DNA of 64,000 bases, from positions 36,996 through 100,995 of the forward strand of contig CAZHSB010000001.1 of assembly GCA_964534945.1 (NCBI GenBank), in the 5' to 3' direction. Source of the DNA: CAZHFA01 sp964534945. GTDB taxonomy: Bacteria > Bdellovibrionota_C > UBA2361 > CAKMMH01. How positions within the stretch are numbered: the stretch's first letter is position 1; every line of letters starts with the position of its first letter. Below are positions 17,647 to 25,075 of the stretch, piece by piece. A program made the translations under genes and the position numbers. Under the pieces are notes generated by a model. It worked only from the letters and a program-made list of their open reading frames with translations, was not told the DNA's origin and made no database searches.

Positions 17647-17722
17647 TGGTACACCAAGAGGGATTCGAACCCACGACCAAGAGATTAAGAGTCTCCTGCT
17701 CTACCAGCTGAGCTATTGGTGC
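17647..17722 (-). tRNA. tRNA-Lys (CTT)
   Basis: The reverse strand folds as a tRNA: acceptor GCACCAA pairing with TTGGTGT, D-arm TAGCTCAGCTGGTAGAGC, anticodon arm with loop CTCTTAA (anticodon CTT), T-arm GTGGGTTCGAATCCCTC, discriminator A and encoded CCA. Confidence 0.97.
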
Positions 17723-17741
17723 ACGCTCATAAGACTTGTTT

Positions 17742-17770
17742 TTTATATATTAAATAAAAAATTTTTGCAA
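17742..17770 (-). promoter_or_regulatory. Probable promoter of tRNA-Lys
   Basis: On the minus strand TTGCAA (17765-17770) is followed after 17 bases by TATAAA (17742-17747), about 19 bases before the tRNA 5' end. Confidence 0.6.
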
Positions 17771-17903
17771 TAGTATCAGATACTAATTTGACTATCAAGG
17801 CCAAAATCCCCCTAAAAAATGTTTACAAAAAAAAAGAAACATTTGTAAAAATAACTGCATCATAATAAAAAGTTAGAATTTGTAATAAATCTTGAGGTAC
17901 TAT

Positions 17904-18209
17904 ATGGCAGTTGCAAATGAGTTTTTAGAAGCTTTTTACGTTAGAGAATTTTTAACAAATTATGCAGGTTTACTGGCAAATTTAGCCGACGGATTAGAAG
18001 AAGAATCAAAAAAAAACATTGGATCGTTAATAAGTTTAGATAAAAAAGCAAAAAATCTTTTAACCAATGTTAATTATATAAAATACAAGAAGAAAAAATC
18101 ACAACTTACGAAAACTTTTAATCAAAAATTATTAGAAAAGGTAGATAAAGAAATCATCGAAGATCCTATAAATTCTGCTCTAAAATCTTTAAAAAAATAT
18201 AACATTTAA
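17904..18209 (+). CDS. Small helical protein of unknown function
   Basis: The ATG at 17904 is chosen over a TTG at 17892 because TTGAGGT just upstream serves as its Shine-Dalgarno. The 101-residue product is helical, with an early hydrophobic stretch (EFLTNYAGLLANLADGL, about residues 15-31) and a lysine-rich C-terminal half (YKKKKSQLTKTF). No family is recognised. Its stop overlaps the stop of a possible opposing small gene. Confidence 0.6.
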   Translation: MAVANEFLEAFYVREFLTNYAGLLANLADGLEEESKKNIGSLISLDKKAKNLLTNVNYIKYKKKKSQLTKTFNQKLLEKVDKEIIEDPINSALKSLKKYNI

Positions 18210-18361
18210 AGGTTTGAAACTTTTTTCCCTACAGTATTCGTAGTTCTTGAGATATCACTTCTTTTATACGGAAAAGAGTAAATAGCAGAAAAAGTGTGTG
18301 ACTTGCTAAAAATAATTCTTCTTGGATAATATGTTTTCGTTTTTTCATTATTTTCTTTCAT
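18206..18361 (-). CDS. Possible small protein (51 aa)
   Basis: A 51-codon ORF runs from ATG at 18361, tail-to-tail with the previous gene (four-base overlap). The product is basic and aromatic (TYYPRRIIFSKSHTFSAIY). No good Shine-Dalgarno is visible, so this is only a candidate; the gap it fills otherwise has no explanation. Confidence 0.3.
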   Translation of the reverse strand: MKENNEKTKTYYPRRIIFSKSHTFSAIYSFPYKRSDISRTTNTVGKKVSNL

Positions 18362-18494
18362 ACTAAAAGATCAAGCGCTCTGGCACTTTTGCTCCCCAAA
18401 AAAGCAAATTCTAGCAAAATCAGAGAATCTTTTTGATACTTTTATTAATCAAATATAGTGAGATTTTAGTTTTATTGATAAGGACCATAAATTT

Positions 18495-18863
18495 ATGCTA
18501 CTTGCCTATACATATAACCATGAAATAAAAAACGATAAGCCATTTTTGGCAATTATACCAGATATCATAACAGATCGCACGGCAAAGCCCGTACCTATTG
18601 AAAAATTATCTATTTCGGATTGTGCAATATTTTATGTTAGCAATTATGAGGCAGTTTGCGTAAAACGAGAAGATAATGGATTAGTCATTTCACCATTGGC
18701 AGGACAAAGATTGTACTTAACAACCAACTTACCAGATAGACCTGGAATCTCAGCAAGAATGATAAAAATCACTAAAGGCCAAAATCAGTCTTTTGTTTGT
18801 CATTACCAAAAAGAAAAAGATACATCTTATAGCGAATGGACACCTTACAAGATAAACGTATAA
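18495..18863 (+). CDS. Hypothetical protein, 122 aa
   Basis: The product starts MLLAYTYNHEIKN and appears mostly beta: FLAIIPDIITDR, CAIFYVSNYEAVCV, GLVISPLAGQRLYLTTN. No signal peptide or membrane span is seen. AAGGA at 18480-18484 lies somewhat far (about 10 bases) from the ATG. It belongs to the run of small orphan genes around tRNA-Lys and converges with the acyl-CoA synthetase gene. I do not recognise a family. Confidence 0.6.
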   Translation: MLLAYTYNHEIKNDKPFLAIIPDIITDRTAKPVPIEKLSISDCAIFYVSNYEAVCVKREDNGLVISPLAGQRLYLTTNLPDRPGISARMIKITKGQNQSFVCHYQKEKDTSYSEWTPYKINV

Positions 18864-18868
18864 ATTTT

Positions 18869-20866
18869 TTATTTATCTTTTTTATTTTTTGAAAACATAT
18901 TCATTATAAGAGAGCTATATTTTTCAAATATTACATTTCTTTTTATTTTCGAAACTTCATTTAACATTCCGTTTTCAAGATTAAAACCATTTTTTAATAT
19001 TTCAAATTGCTTAATTTTCTCAAATGGCTTTAATTGAGACTTGCTCTTTATGTAAGTATTTATTTCTTTTTTTATAAGCTCTCTTAATGTCGTATCTTGA
19101 ATTGTTAAACGCTTGGTAGATTTTAATTCATTTGCAATCACACCGCACTTTTTTAGCGCTTCATCAGACGGAACAACCAACGCGCCTACGCTTCCTTCAT
19201 CTTGCCCTACCAAAACTATTTGATCAATATATGGGCTCTCTAAGCATGCAGCCTCAATTGGAATTGGCTCAACATTTTCTCCACTAGATAAAACTATTGT
19301 CTCTTTTGACCTTCCAATAATTACAAGATTATTTTCTTTTGTAATAAATCCCAAATCTCCCGTATTAAACCAACCATCTTTTAACACTGCATCTGTTGCT
19401 TCTTTGTTTTTGTAATATCCCTTCATTATTTGAGGTCCCTTTACCAGCAAAACCCCTTTTCTGTACATTCCTATTTCTTCTAATGTATCAGGATCCACAA
19501 TCTTAATGTCTGTCGCCAACAAGGGTTGCCCTGCAGAACCTAAATAATTTGGTTCATAGCTTTTCCTCATAACGACTACTGGAGATGTTTCTGTCAGTCC
19601 ATATCCTTCTCTTAAATTAACACCAATCGCATCATAAAAAAGTTGATCTTTCATTGAAAGAGAACCACCGCCAGAAATCGATATTCTAAAATTTAATCCA
19701 AAATTTTCTCTTATCTTCTTATAAATTTTTTTGCTTGCAAATAAGTGTATCGGCTTTATAAAAGTACGAACTATTCTGTGATATATCTTTGATCGTGTCT
19801 TGTATTTAGTTTTTTTATTAGTTATTCTCCTCTCGCTATACATCTTATGTATTTTATACAAAATACTAAACTTAACTGCCAAATCGAAGAAATAATATGT
19901 CCACATGGACGTTTGTTTTAGTTTCTGATAAATTCCAATTCTTATTGTCTCCCAAATTCTAGGAACAGAACAAATTAAATCAACTTGATATTTAGTTAAA
20001 TCCTTCTTCAGCCCTGAAAGCGTTGTAAAATGAACATGCGCACCGTTACAAAACCATGAATATTGTAATGTCCTCTCATAAGCATGCCAGACAGGTAAAA
20101 CCTCCAATGATTTTTCTCCCGCTTGTAAACGTATAGAGCTAGTAATCGAAACTAATTGAGATAAAATATTTTTATGAGTAATTATTGCACCTTTTGGATT
20201 TCCAGTCGTTCCTGATGTATAAAGCATTGAGTAATTATCATCTAACTCTATTTTAGGCTTTACAAAGTGATGCAACTCCCCTATTTGCAAAACATCATTA
20301 TATGAATAAACTTTACCATTTTCATCTTGAGCATTAGTTTTATCAAACATTAAAACAATAAATTTTAGATTAAATTTACATAAAACATCTTTTAATTTAT
20401 CATATAGATTTTTGTGTTGTAAAATTATGCCTACGCATTCACTATGAGACATAATATATTCTAGTTCATCTTTTGGAGCATTTGCACCTCTTAAAGTGCT
20501 TACGGCGCCACATCTTGTAATAGATTGATCTATCACGACCCATCGCCCGTTATTTTCGGAAAATATGCAAGCGAACTCACCCTTAGATAAACCTAATGAT
20601 TGTAATCCAGAAGAAAATTTCTTAATATCCTCTTCTAGCTCTCCATATGTCATTTCTATTTTTGAATATTCATCAGTAATGGCCTTATAATCCTTATGAA
20701 CTATCGCTTGAGCACTAAAATAATCTCCAAAGGAAACAGATTTTTTGTAAAAATCTTCTAGTACTTTTCCTTCTTCAACTATTTCTCTTTGTCTTTTTTC
20801 TTTAAAATTCTTTAATTTATCTAATTCAGAAAATCCCATAGAACCATCACAATCAAAAATACGCAT
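18869..20866 (-). CDS. Long-chain acyl-CoA synthetase (AMP-forming, FadD15/ACSL-like)
   Basis: The enzyme adenylates a fatty acid and transfers it to CoA. The AMP/ATP signature YTSGTTGNPKGAIITHKN lies near residue 217, LREGYGLTETSPVVV near 410, GWFNTGDLGF near 495 and VIIGRSKETIVLSSGENVEP near 510. A long basic insertion (about residues 310-380) is typical of the eukaryote-like long-chain family rather than E. coli FadD. Length is 665. It is a single gene; acyl-CoAs could feed phospholipid or lipid A use of scavenged fatty acids (inference). Confidence 0.93.
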   Translation of the reverse strand: MRIFDCDGSMGFSELDKLKNFKEKRQREIVEEGKVLEDFYKKSVSFGDYFSAQAIVHKDYKAITDEYSKIEMTYGELEEDIKKFSSGLQSLGLSKGEFACIFSENNGRWVVIDQSITRCGAVSTLRGANAPKDELEYIMSHSECVGIILQHKNLYDKLKDVLCKFNLKFIVLMFDKTNAQDENGKVYSYNDVLQIGELHHFVKPKIELDDNYSMLYTSGTTGNPKGAIITHKNILSQLVSITSSIRLQAGEKSLEVLPVWHAYERTLQYSWFCNGAHVHFTTLSGLKKDLTKYQVDLICSVPRIWETIRIGIYQKLKQTSMWTYYFFDLAVKFSILYKIHKMYSERRITNKKTKYKTRSKIYHRIVRTFIKPIHLFASKKIYKKIRENFGLNFRISISGGGSLSMKDQLFYDAIGVNLREGYGLTETSPVVVMRKSYEPNYLGSAGQPLLATDIKIVDPDTLEEIGMYRKGVLLVKGPQIMKGYYKNKEATDAVLKDGWFNTGDLGFITKENNLVIIGRSKETIVLSSGENVEPIPIEAACLESPYIDQIVLVGQDEGSVGALVVPSDEALKKCGVIANELKSTKRLTIQDTTLRELIKKEINTYIKSKSQLKPFEKIKQFEILKNGFNLENGMLNEVSKIKRNVIFEKYSSLIMNMFSKNKKDK

Positions 20867-20959
20867 AAAACTTTCTTGAGTTTTATCATATTCAAAAAAA
20901 ATTTAAAAGATTATTAGATTAATCATTTCACTGTAAAATTATACATAAATTTTGCGAGG

Positions 20960-22276
20960 TTACAAAAGTTCATTTGCTAAGTTCGCAAGTTCTGAACGTT
21001 CGCCTTTTTCTAATTTTACATGGGCAAAAAGCTTGTTCCCTTTTAGCTTATCTATCAAAAAAGAAAGACCGTTGCTTTGGGAATCAAGGTATGGCGTATC
21101 AATTTGATGAATATCACCAGTGAAAATAAGTTTCGTATTATCTCCTGCTCTTGTAATAATTGTTTTTACTTCATGGGGCGTTAAGTTCTGTGCTTCATCA
21201 ACGATAAAAATCACATTTGAGAGACTTCTTCCTCTTATATATGAAAGGGGTGCTATCTCAATTTTTTCTGTCTTTATCAATTCATCAATTTTACTACTTT
21301 CTTTTGAGCTATCACTAAACTGAGACTTTATAAATTTTAAATTATCCCACAATGGCTCCATATATGGAGTCATTTTTGATTTTACATCTCCAGGCAAAAA
21401 TCCAAGATCCTTGTTTCCTAAAGGAACTACAGGTCGTGCAACAAAAACTTGTTTGAAATTTTTCCTTTGTTCCAAAGCAGCCGCTAATGCCAATAAAGTT
21501 TTCCCTGTTCCTGCAATACCTTGAAGTGTCACAAGGGAAATATCTGGCCTCATAAGAACATCTATCGCAAAAATCTGTTCCGCATTCCTTGGTTCAATTC
21601 TATAAACAGCTCTTTTTTGTATGCGTTCTAAAATCTTTTTTGAGGAATTATAAAATGTTAATGCCGATTGTCTCCCGCATCTTAAAACATAAAAAGAGTT
21701 AACTTGAAAATCAACATCTTTAAATTCATCTTCTTCTAAATATCCATCTGCAAAAATCTTATCAATTAGTTCTGGAGTTTCAACCTCTATATAACCTTTA
21801 CCTGTCTCAAGCTTTTCTACATCTTTAATTTTCCCCTTTTCATAATCTTCGGCAGTTATATTCAACGCCCTTGCTTTTACACGAAGCGCTATATCTTTAG
21901 TCACCAAGACTACTTTTTTATCTTCATTTTCTTGTAAAGTAAGCGCAGCATTCAAAATTTTATGATCTCCTTTATCATCATCGAAAACAACTTCTGCATC
22001 TACTTTTTTTACTTTTGGATATACGACCTTGAATCTTCCCTCTCCATCTTCTGTAATTGGCACCCATTCTTGAAGCATTGTTGACTCTGAAATTTTATCA
22101 ATAAAGCGAATAAATTCTCTCGCGGAATAACTTTTTGTATCATTTCCTTTTTTAAATTTATCAAGTTCCTCTAAAACGGTAATTGGTATCGCTACATATT
22201 GATCTTTAAAATGTGTTATTGCATTGTGGTCATGCAAAATTACTGACGTATCTAAAACAAATATTTTATTACTCAT
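20960..22276 (-). CDS. PhoH family ATPase with N-terminal PIN domain
   Basis: The start at 22276 (MSNKIFVLDTSV) is preferred over 22300 because AGAGGC is placed correctly before it. An N-terminal PIN nuclease domain (FVLDTSVILHD, near residue 5; later acidic residues in LEELDKFK and VLVTKDIALRVKA) is followed by a PhoH-type P-loop ATPase: LQGIAGTGKTLLALA and VIFIVDEAQNLTPHE. This PIN-PhoH (YlaK/PhoH2-type) architecture is linked to RNA unwinding and degradation. It is divergently transcribed from prfC. Confidence 0.93.
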   Translation of the reverse strand: MSNKIFVLDTSVILHDHNAITHFKDQYVAIPITVLEELDKFKKGNDTKSYSAREFIRFIDKISESTMLQEWVPITEDGEGRFKVVYPKVKKVDAEVVFDDDKGDHKILNAALTLQENEDKKVVLVTKDIALRVKARALNITAEDYEKGKIKDVEKLETGKGYIEVETPELIDKIFADGYLEEDEFKDVDFQVNSFYVLRCGRQSALTFYNSSKKILERIQKRAVYRIEPRNAEQIFAIDVLMRPDISLVTLQGIAGTGKTLLALAAALEQRKNFKQVFVARPVVPLGNKDLGFLPGDVKSKMTPYMEPLWDNLKFIKSQFSDSSKESSKIDELIKTEKIEIAPLSYIRGRSLSNVIFIVDEAQNLTPHEVKTIITRAGDNTKLIFTGDIHQIDTPYLDSQSNGLSFLIDKLKGNKLFAHVKLEKGERSELANLANELL

Positions 22277-22406
22277 ATTGCCTCTTATAAAAATATACAA
22301 TTCAAAAGTTTACAAAAAATTATATAAATTAAAAAGATACAAATTTTTTGTATTAGACGGACAAAAGCTTGTCTTACATTAGATTTTGTAGCTAAAATAT
22401 GTTCCC

Positions 22407-24026
22407 ATGATTGAAAATAATGTTTTAGAAGCACAAATAACTAGAGAAATTGAAAAAAGGCGTACTTTCGCGATAATAAGCCACCCAGATGCTGGAAAAA
22501 CTACGCTTACAGAAAAGCTTCTCTTGTATGCAGGCATGATTAGAACGGCTGGAATGGTCCATGGAAGAAAAAACCAAAAAAAAGCGTCTTCTGATTGGAT
22601 GGAAATGGAACAAGAAAGAGGCATTTCCATAACAGCATCTGCCATGCAGTTTAATTATAAAGATTTCGTTATCAATGTACTTGATACTCCTGGGCACCAA
22701 GATTTCTCTGAAGATACATATAGGACATTAACAGCAGCAGATAGCGCCGTGATGGTAATTGATGCCTCAAAAGGTGTGGAAACACAAACTAGAAAATTAT
22801 TCAAAGTTTGTAAAATGAGAAATATTCCAATATTAACTTTTATTAACAAAATGGATCTGCCAGCGAAAAATCCATTAGATCTTTTAAGCGAAATTGAAGA
22901 AGTCTTGGGTATTCAAACGACTCCTGTGAATTGGCCAATTGGAAAAGGAAAAGATTTTAAGGGCGTTTTTCACCTTGAAAAAGATGAAGTTTATATTTTT
23001 GAAAAGTCGAAAGAAGGTGGAACAACTAAAAAAGCACTTGAAACAAAATATACAAAAGATGAGTTTTTTAATTCTATTTTAGAAGATAAAGAATTAAGAG
23101 AAAAAACACTAGAAGAAATTGAACTAGTAGAAGTTGCAGGAGAAAGTTTTAATGAAGAAAAATTTTTAAATGGTTTAATAACTCCTGTTTTTTTCGGATC
23201 TGCTCTTACAAATTTTGGTGTAGAATTTTTCTTTGATTTCTTTACAAAACTTGCGCCCAAACCACGCGCGAGAATTGCTTTTAATGATGACAATCAAAAA
23301 ATTATTATAGATCCCATAAAATATCCTTTTAGTGGAAATGTATTTAAAATACAGGCCAATATGGATCCAAAGCATAGAGACAGTATGGCTTTTTTACGCG
23401 TCAATTCTGGACGTTTTGAAAGAGATTTAATAGTAAAACATTCAAGACAAAAAAAAGAAATAAAGCTTTCAAGGTCTCATAGTATGTTTGGAAGAGAAAG
23501 AGAAACTCTTGATTATGCATATCCAGGAGATATTGTCGGTGTTGTAAACCCAGGAGTTTTTGCAATCGGTGATACAATTTCAATCAATGGGCACTTTACT
23601 TTTCAACCAATGCCAAAATTTCCACCAGAAATTGTTGCAAGGATTCGTCCGATTGATGCCTTAAAAAGAAAAGCATTCGAAAAAGGAATCGAACAATTTA
23701 CAGCAGAAGGTGCAGTTTTAATATTAACTGAATTAAATAATTTAAATTCTGATCCATTAATCGCGGCAGTTGGAATTTTACAATTTGAAGTTTTACAAAG
23801 TAGATTTTTAAATGAATACCATGTCAAAACCGAAATTAATACCTTACCATATCGTCACGGTGCATGGCTAAAAGGAGATCCAAAAACTTTTAGTTTGCCA
23901 AGTAATAGTCTTATAGCTTACGATGGAAACAATGATTATATATTTTTGTATGCACAAGAATGGCAAAAAGATTTTGCTGAGGAAAAAAACCCCAACCACA
24001 AACTTATAGATTTTCAGGATAGTTAA
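22407..24026 (+). CDS. prfC: Peptide chain release factor 3
   Basis: RF3 is the GTPase that recycles RF1/RF2 from the ribosome. G1 is SHPDAGKTTLTEKLL (near residue 25), the switch block is SDWMEMEQERGISI, G3 DTPGHQDFSEDT and G4 FINKMDLPAKNP. GMIRTAGMVHGRKNQKKA is RF3-like. Domain II and the C-terminal domain are complete (539 aa). The HAD gene starts four bases after its stop. Confidence 0.96.
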   Translation: MIENNVLEAQITREIEKRRTFAIISHPDAGKTTLTEKLLLYAGMIRTAGMVHGRKNQKKASSDWMEMEQERGISITASAMQFNYKDFVINVLDTPGHQDFSEDTYRTLTAADSAVMVIDASKGVETQTRKLFKVCKMRNIPILTFINKMDLPAKNPLDLLSEIEEVLGIQTTPVNWPIGKGKDFKGVFHLEKDEVYIFEKSKEGGTTKKALETKYTKDEFFNSILEDKELREKTLEEIELVEVAGESFNEEKFLNGLITPVFFGSALTNFGVEFFFDFFTKLAPKPRARIAFNDDNQKIIIDPIKYPFSGNVFKIQANMDPKHRDSMAFLRVNSGRFERDLIVKHSRQKKEIKLSRSHSMFGRERETLDYAYPGDIVGVVNPGVFAIGDTISINGHFTFQPMPKFPPEIVARIRPIDALKRKAFEKGIEQFTAEGAVLILTELNNLNSDPLIAAVGILQFEVLQSRFLNEYHVKTEINTLPYRHGAWLKGDPKTFSLPSNSLIAYDGNNDYIFLYAQEWQKDFAEEKNPNHKLIDFQDS

Positions 24027-24030
24027 TTTT

Positions 24031-24681
24031 ATGGAAAAATATCAAGCTGTAATTTTCGATAAAGATGGCCTTTTATTGGATACAGAAATGCTTACATTTC
24101 GTGCTTTTAGTGAGGCATTCAAAAAGCATGGTATTGAATTACCATTAAATGTATATGAAAAATCACTTGGCATTTCAACAGAAGACTCTTTCCAAATTTT
24201 TAAGAATTTTCTTAACAACAGAATTTCTGATGAGGAGTTATTATATATTCGCTCCGATTTTTTATATGCTTATTTTGATCTTCACACAATTCCCGTAAAA
24301 AAAGGGGTTCAAGACTTTTTAACTTTTTTAAAAGTCAAAAATATTCCTTGTGCTATTGCAACTTCTTGCGAAACATCGCGTGCAAAAGATCAATTTGACA
24401 AATTGGAACTTCTAGGATTTTTTAATGTTGTGATTGGAAAAGATAAAGTACAAAATGCAAAACCATTTCCAGATATATTTTTAAAAGCAGGTAAACTTTT
24501 AAATTGTGATCCTAGTAAGATAATTGCTTTTGAAGACTCAGAGGCAGGAATAACTGCCATTAAAAATGCTGGAATGACCGCGGTTCATGTAAAAGATTTA
24601 TTACCACCTAATCAAAACATTATCAACAAAGCAGATTTTCTATTGGACTCTCTTTTAGAAGCTCCAATGTTGTTTAATTGA
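24031..24681 (+). CDS. HAD-superfamily hydrolase (beta-phosphoglucomutase/phosphatase-like)
   Basis: The nucleophile motif FDKDGLLLDTE (DxD) begins the protein. A four-helix cap, the motif II Ser/Thr region (AIATSCETSRAKD), the Lys in IGKDKVQNAKPFPDIF, and the motif IV FEDSEAGITAIKNAGM follow. This is the subfamily I layout shared by phosphoglycolate phosphatases, beta-phosphoglucomutases and sugar phosphatases. The substrate is unknown. It is translated directly after prfC. Confidence 0.9.
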   Translation: MEKYQAVIFDKDGLLLDTEMLTFRAFSEAFKKHGIELPLNVYEKSLGISTEDSFQIFKNFLNNRISDEELLYIRSDFLYAYFDLHTIPVKKGVQDFLTFLKVKNIPCAIATSCETSRAKDQFDKLELLGFFNVVIGKDKVQNAKPFPDIFLKAGKLLNCDPSKIIAFEDSEAGITAIKNAGMTAVHVKDLLPPNQNIINKADFLLDSLLEAPMLFN

Positions 24682-24715
24682 TAATTAATAAAACACATAA
24701 AAAAATAAAAATACC

Positions 24716-24871
24716 TTATGAAGCTTTTTTTAAAACTTTCTTTTCTTCTTTCTCGTCTTCTGACATTTTATCAAGAAGTCTTTTTAATAATGCTTCTTGA
24801 ACTTGTCTAAAGTATTCTTCTTCTCTTAAATGCTTTTTTGTTTTAAAGTAGCAAATTTTTTTCTCTATCAT
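24716..24871 (-). CDS. 51-aa charged helical protein with IF1-like motif
   Basis: The ORF is preceded by an excellent AAGGAGG (24877-24883). The product is helical and charged; residues 16-23 are REEEYFRQ, followed by a Leu-rich helix (EALLKRLLDKM) and an acidic/basic tail. EEEYFRQ resembles the core inhibitory helix of the mitochondrial F1-ATPase inhibitor IF1 (EEERYFR). A short motif can arise by chance, so the assignment is tentative. It lies downstream of glgB and of a similar tiny protein. Confidence 0.55.
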   Translation of the reverse strand: MIEKKICYFKTKKHLREEEYFRQVQEALLKRLLDKMSEDEKEEKKVLKKAS

Positions 24872-24904
24872 AAAAGCCTCCTTACTCACGAATCGCGGCT
24901 TTTA
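24871..24904 (-). promoter_or_regulatory. Hairpin overlapping the ribosome-binding site of the 51-aa gene
   Basis: TAAAAGCC (24871-24878) and GGCTTTTA (24897-24904) form an 8-bp stem with an 18-base loop. On the minus-strand transcript the 3' arm takes in the last bases of AAGGAGG and the first base of the ATG, so folding would occlude the start. This could be translational control, or simply an intergenic hairpin. Confidence 0.4.
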
Positions 24905-24926
24905 TTTAAATTGCTTCTTTTTTTAT

Positions 24927-25067
24927 TTATTCATTTTGATTTTTTTTCTGTTCTTCAGCTTTCTTTTTTTCTAATAATTTTTCAAAAAGACGCCTTTGTT
25001 CATCTTGAAAATGTTGCTCTTCTTGAGATTTTTCTTTTTTTTCAAAAATTGTTTCTTTTTCAACCAT
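24927..25067 (-). CDS. 46-aa charged helical protein
   Basis: The ORF starts eight bases after the glgB stop. The product, MVEKETIFEKKEK onward, is a single predicted amphipathic helix (EEQHFQDEQRRLFEKLL) with a Lys/Glu/Gln tail. Its pattern EExxFxxxxxxLxxxLL matches that of the 51-aa protein downstream, suggesting a duplicated pair. It has no strong Shine-Dalgarno and may rely on coupling to glgB. Confidence 0.5.
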   Translation of the reverse strand: MVEKETIFEKKEKSQEEQHFQDEQRRLFEKLLEKKKAEEQKKNQNE

Positions 25068-25075
25068 TTACTTAG

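Noticed and set aside
24830..25075. 81-codon plus-strand ORF rich in Phe and Leu
   Set aside because: It is the antisense of the two small Lys/Glu-rich genes, one of which has a strong AAGGAGG; the plus ORF has none.
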